Part shown: positions 60,753-64,000 of the stretch, one piece after another
How positions within the stretch are numbered: the stretch's first letter is position 1
How the letters are laid out: each line of letters starts with the position of its first letter
Assembly: GCF_000524195.1 (NCBI RefSeq)
Contig: NW_020170415.1
Span: forward strand, 124,001 to 188,000
DNA: 64,000 nucleotides
Source of the DNA: Echinococcus granulosus
Taxonomy: Eukaryota; Platyhelminthes; Cestoda; Cyclophyllidea; Taeniidae
Reading direction: 5' to 3'
The notes under the pieces: model-generated
Databases searched by the model: none
What the model was told of the DNA's origin: nothing
Seen by the model: the letters and a program-made list of their open reading frames with translations, nothing else
Position numbers and translations under genes: made by a program

Positions 60753-63700
60753 GTAAGAGCGTGTAGCAGTAATCGTTTCATGAACTGATTAATAAGTTAT
60801 AAAAAGTCGACTCTCTGCTGATTTTACACCTCTAGGGAGCTCCATTCCACACTCTCCCACTCCACTTTTCTTTGACAGGTTCACAAAAATTTTTATCTTT
60901 TGATTCAAGTGATAAATGCCAGAGGGGATGTGTTAGTCACACCAGACTGTAATTGGAGTTTTATTTCTTTCGTACTTACTAATAGCCGCGATTAATTTTT
61001 GTAGCTAGAGCTTGAGACAATTTCACCCAGATTGGATGGGCTATTTTGTTCACACAGGAGCTATTAAGTCAACATTTTTGGAGGACCGAAACACCTTTAC
61101 GACCCGTAGAACAACAAGAGAAAGGGTGCTTAGACGGGAAATCGGTATCGCCTTACGGTAGAGTAGTTAGTTTTTGACAGTTATCGTTTGCTACCAGCGT
61201 CACGTATGTGTGACGACCAGGTTTTTACCTAATCTCGACATCGCATAAGGTTGACATAGGCTCTCCATTAGCTCATGGTAATTGTTTGAGCCAAGTCAGG
61301 TCACAAACATGGTAGCTGCATTTAATGTGGCCTTAAGGCAGCAGTTGGTGTGGTACAAAATCAAGTAGTTACTAGAGGGGTCCCATCACAGCCATTGTGG
61401 CGAATATGCTGATTTCATTTTGCCTGCATCTTCCGTTACGAACCGGCCGTACTCTTCTCTGTGGGTAGTGGATATCAAAACACCACCGATTACAAGGCTG
61501 TTAAGCATTCCTTTTTGCAAGATATGCAACATGATCCATTATTTTTTAAGGAGGTAATTAGACTGGTTACCACGACACCATTCTTGATGTGAGCATTCAT
61601 TGCTAAAGTGACAATTTCTTACATTTAGATCTTACCTTTGGCGGTTTGGAGGTGTTAAAATATTATCTCTTCATCAACTTTGCCCACTTCAGCTTAGCCG
61701 AAGTGGAGGATGAAAATAAGAGTTCACTAGTCAATGGTAGTTTGGTTGAAAAAAGTTGCAAATGCTCGACTTTTTCCCACTGATAATGCTCGCCTCTAGT
61801 CACATCCATCGCATCTGATTAACCGGTTCTTCTTCTTCCCATTCTTTGTGTGAGGTCTTGACAGTGGTGAAAGTGTCTGACAAAATTCATCGTTTTTCTC
61901 AATCACTCCTTTTCGTGGACGGGTTCTTGTGTAGAAAAGTGACTATTTCCCCGTATACAAACCCTCCTCAATTAAATGCCTGTTATTTCTGCACAAAGCT
62001 TTAGAGGTGTGAAGTTGTTTGGAAGCAAATATCTGTTCGACTGATTTGAGTTTTATTTGCACAAGCCTCCACACCGTTGACCTGGAGACCTGCACACGCT
62101 ACTGTGACCTTTCTTCAGGTTTACTGCAAAGCTACCTCGAGACCCGCGTTCCTTATAGCCACGGGAGCAGTTCGACTACCACGGTGGCAAATCTACTTCA
62201 AAACGACAATTTTCTTCACTTCACTGACTTGATGCTTCCAAGGAGACGGTCATCTGTTGTAGAAGGCAGAAGACCTGTAAAAAGGTCATCGACGTCCAGC
62301 AGTTACTCAACTCACCATTTTTTAATAATATTCAGCAATTAAAATGAAACGAAATGAAGTAGTTTTTAGGGGTTTCCTTACCACATTGCATTGAACCGAG
62401 TGATTTATGATAATAATCCGAGGACACGATATCCCCCCAAATGTTCCTTTTAGACAAATGTTTCTCCCTCAAAAGGCAATCGGTACATGATTTACGCTTG
62501 GTGGGATGCATTTGCCAGCTCTTGGCTCCGACTTCCTAATGACTCCTTCCCCAATCGAGTTCAGCTTGCTGGCGATGCGACATTTAGGCATCATCTCCAA
62601 ACCCAACTACAAGGCTTTCTAGCTTTGATTCAATTCTACTGCATCATTGTTCCCTTTCTATAGACGATTACAACACAGTAGTATCTGTAATATTTAAGGC
62701 ACAAGAATGGTCACAAGAAGTCCTGAGAACAGGTATTGAAATAGAAGGCTGTTTTGGAGTAATGCCTCTGCTAAATGCATAATTCACTGGGTGAGACCAT
62801 CCACTCCTTTGGGTTTCTGCTCAACATATGCTAACCTTATGCTATTAGCCCCTCTGTATGCCTAGGTGTGATAATTTGGCTCCACTGGGCAATGTGGTAA
62901 AGGAGCACTGGGAGGTTGTAGGCAGGAATGGATCTGCGTCACCAAAGTGGTAGAAGAACCCAGGAGGTTGAAGTCCATGCAATAAAATATGTAGTTACAA
63001 TAAACAGCGGTTACCCCACAATCTCATACCCATGGAAACGCCTGGAAAGGTACTTCCATGGGTATATTTCGGCTGCAGTCATAACTATTCTTTCTGTGGA
63101 ATGCAATCAATTGCAAGTCAAAAATGCAAGTGATACTTTTGTTTGCCGTTGCAAACCAAATTTAGCCGTTTTCTTCAAGCTTCTTCGAGTACTACCCCAT
63201 TTGTGGGGTGAACTGGATCGAGGTGGTATTGCTAGAGGGCTAACGGGGATTTTCATAGCGTCCCCTTGAGGACGACTTGAGAAAGAGGATATCCGGTTTT
63301 GGAAAGTTAACGGATATTTAAGGTTTACCGCAATTCACCAAAACCTTGTCTCTTCAGTAGTGGTCATTCTACAGAGCCCGAAATTGGGACGATCCACAAA
63401 AATTGACTCAACATTAAAATCCTTTTTTAGAGAATCTCTATAGATTTAACCAGCCAAAGCAGGTAATTTCCTTCTGTAGCCAGTAAAATGTGGATTTTCG
63501 TCCACTTTAGAGATCGGATTGACCCCTAAAGACACACTCAAGGTTGGGATGCCGCTGGTGGTAATACCTGAGGTACCTAAAGACCCTGCCTTGTTCGATA
63601 GCAATTAAAACCTTATTTTCCCTAAACCATGGTCTAACAATCATGGGAAAGAAAGGGCGTCAAATGTTTTTCATCTCCACCTAATCAAGACACCCACAAT

Positions 63701-64000
63701 GCCTTACGAATGTAAGATGGTTGGGGATATGCGATGACTTCAAAAGCTAATCACTAGCACATGTCCTCGATACATCAAAATTAACACCCAGAGAGGGGGA
63801 TGGAATTTCGTGTTTAGGAGGCTCTTGTAAATGCTGTCACAAATTAATGCTTTTCGTTCTTGTTGGGGTTCTGGAACTTCCTTTGTGTACTTGGCCCCTC
63901 CGCCCCACCCCTGCGCCCTCTGCCACAAAAGATCCACTTCGTAGTGAAGATTTGGGGAGTGGGTACTGCCAAAAAAACGGAGCGATCGCTTTGATAATTT
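60753..64000. other. Right-edge DNA, no gene assigned
   Basis: Probably AGK 3' region and intergenic DNA. Open frames at 62019-62342 and 62928-63269 (107 and 113 codons) have no recognisable domain; an acceptor-like TTCTTCAG at ~62118 could open a terminal exon but gives no convincing AGK match. A third 16-nt palindrome lies at 61199. Confidence 0.45.
61199..61214. repeat. 16-nt palindrome, copy 3 (GTCACGTATGTGTGAC)
   Basis: Third member of the palindrome set, with one change from copy 2. Confidence 0.5.

Noticed and set aside
62928..63269. 113-codon open frame near the right edge
   Set aside because: No recognisable domain or splice context. A TE relic is possible but not shown.
1..64000. 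CRISPR array, bacterial operon or rRNA genes
   Set aside because: No regularly spaced repeats, no Shine-Dalgarno-led gene strings and no rRNA signatures. The window is eukaryotic.

Overview
The window is eukaryotic nuclear DNA. Genes are split by GT-AG introns from 29 nt to about 22 kb, coding density is low, and two 100-N runs mark assembly gaps. Protein families, micro-introns and a family of gene-less LTR elements (two ~150-210 bp direct repeats around a non-coding core) fit a parasitic flatworm, most likely a cyclophyllidean tapeworm such as Echinococcus or Taenia. The species is inference; the gene families and repeat structure are read from the sequence.

Layout. 0-2.6 kb: intergenic, with three LTR-like repeat fragments. 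2.6-3.5 kb (minus): an intact single-exon GTP cyclohydrolase I. 5.6-15.6 kb and 16.5-26.5 kb (plus): two tandem paralogues of a very divergent ionotropic glutamate receptor, with matching 16-exon structures and exon lengths. Each carries a reading-frame problem in its 3' half, and each has an assembly gap in the same intron. 28.7-30.5 kb (minus): a complete six-exon torsin (ER-lumen AAA+ ATPase). 30.9 kb to beyond 59.8 kb (plus): an acylglycerol kinase (AGK/MULK) homologue, head-to-head with torsin, with a degenerate GGDG catalytic motif and a ~22.4 kb intron before a 51-nt exon. Its last exon was not firmly placed. 60.8-64 kb: no gene assigned.

The genes are not an operon. GCH1 makes the tetrahydrobiopterin precursor needed for monoamine synthesis, and the receptors would act at glutamatergic synapses; torsin and AGK are housekeeping organelle proteins. 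Seven copies of the LTR-like element, three of them with two LTRs, all lie in the same orientation: three intergenic, one inside an iGluR intron, three inside the AGK giant intron.
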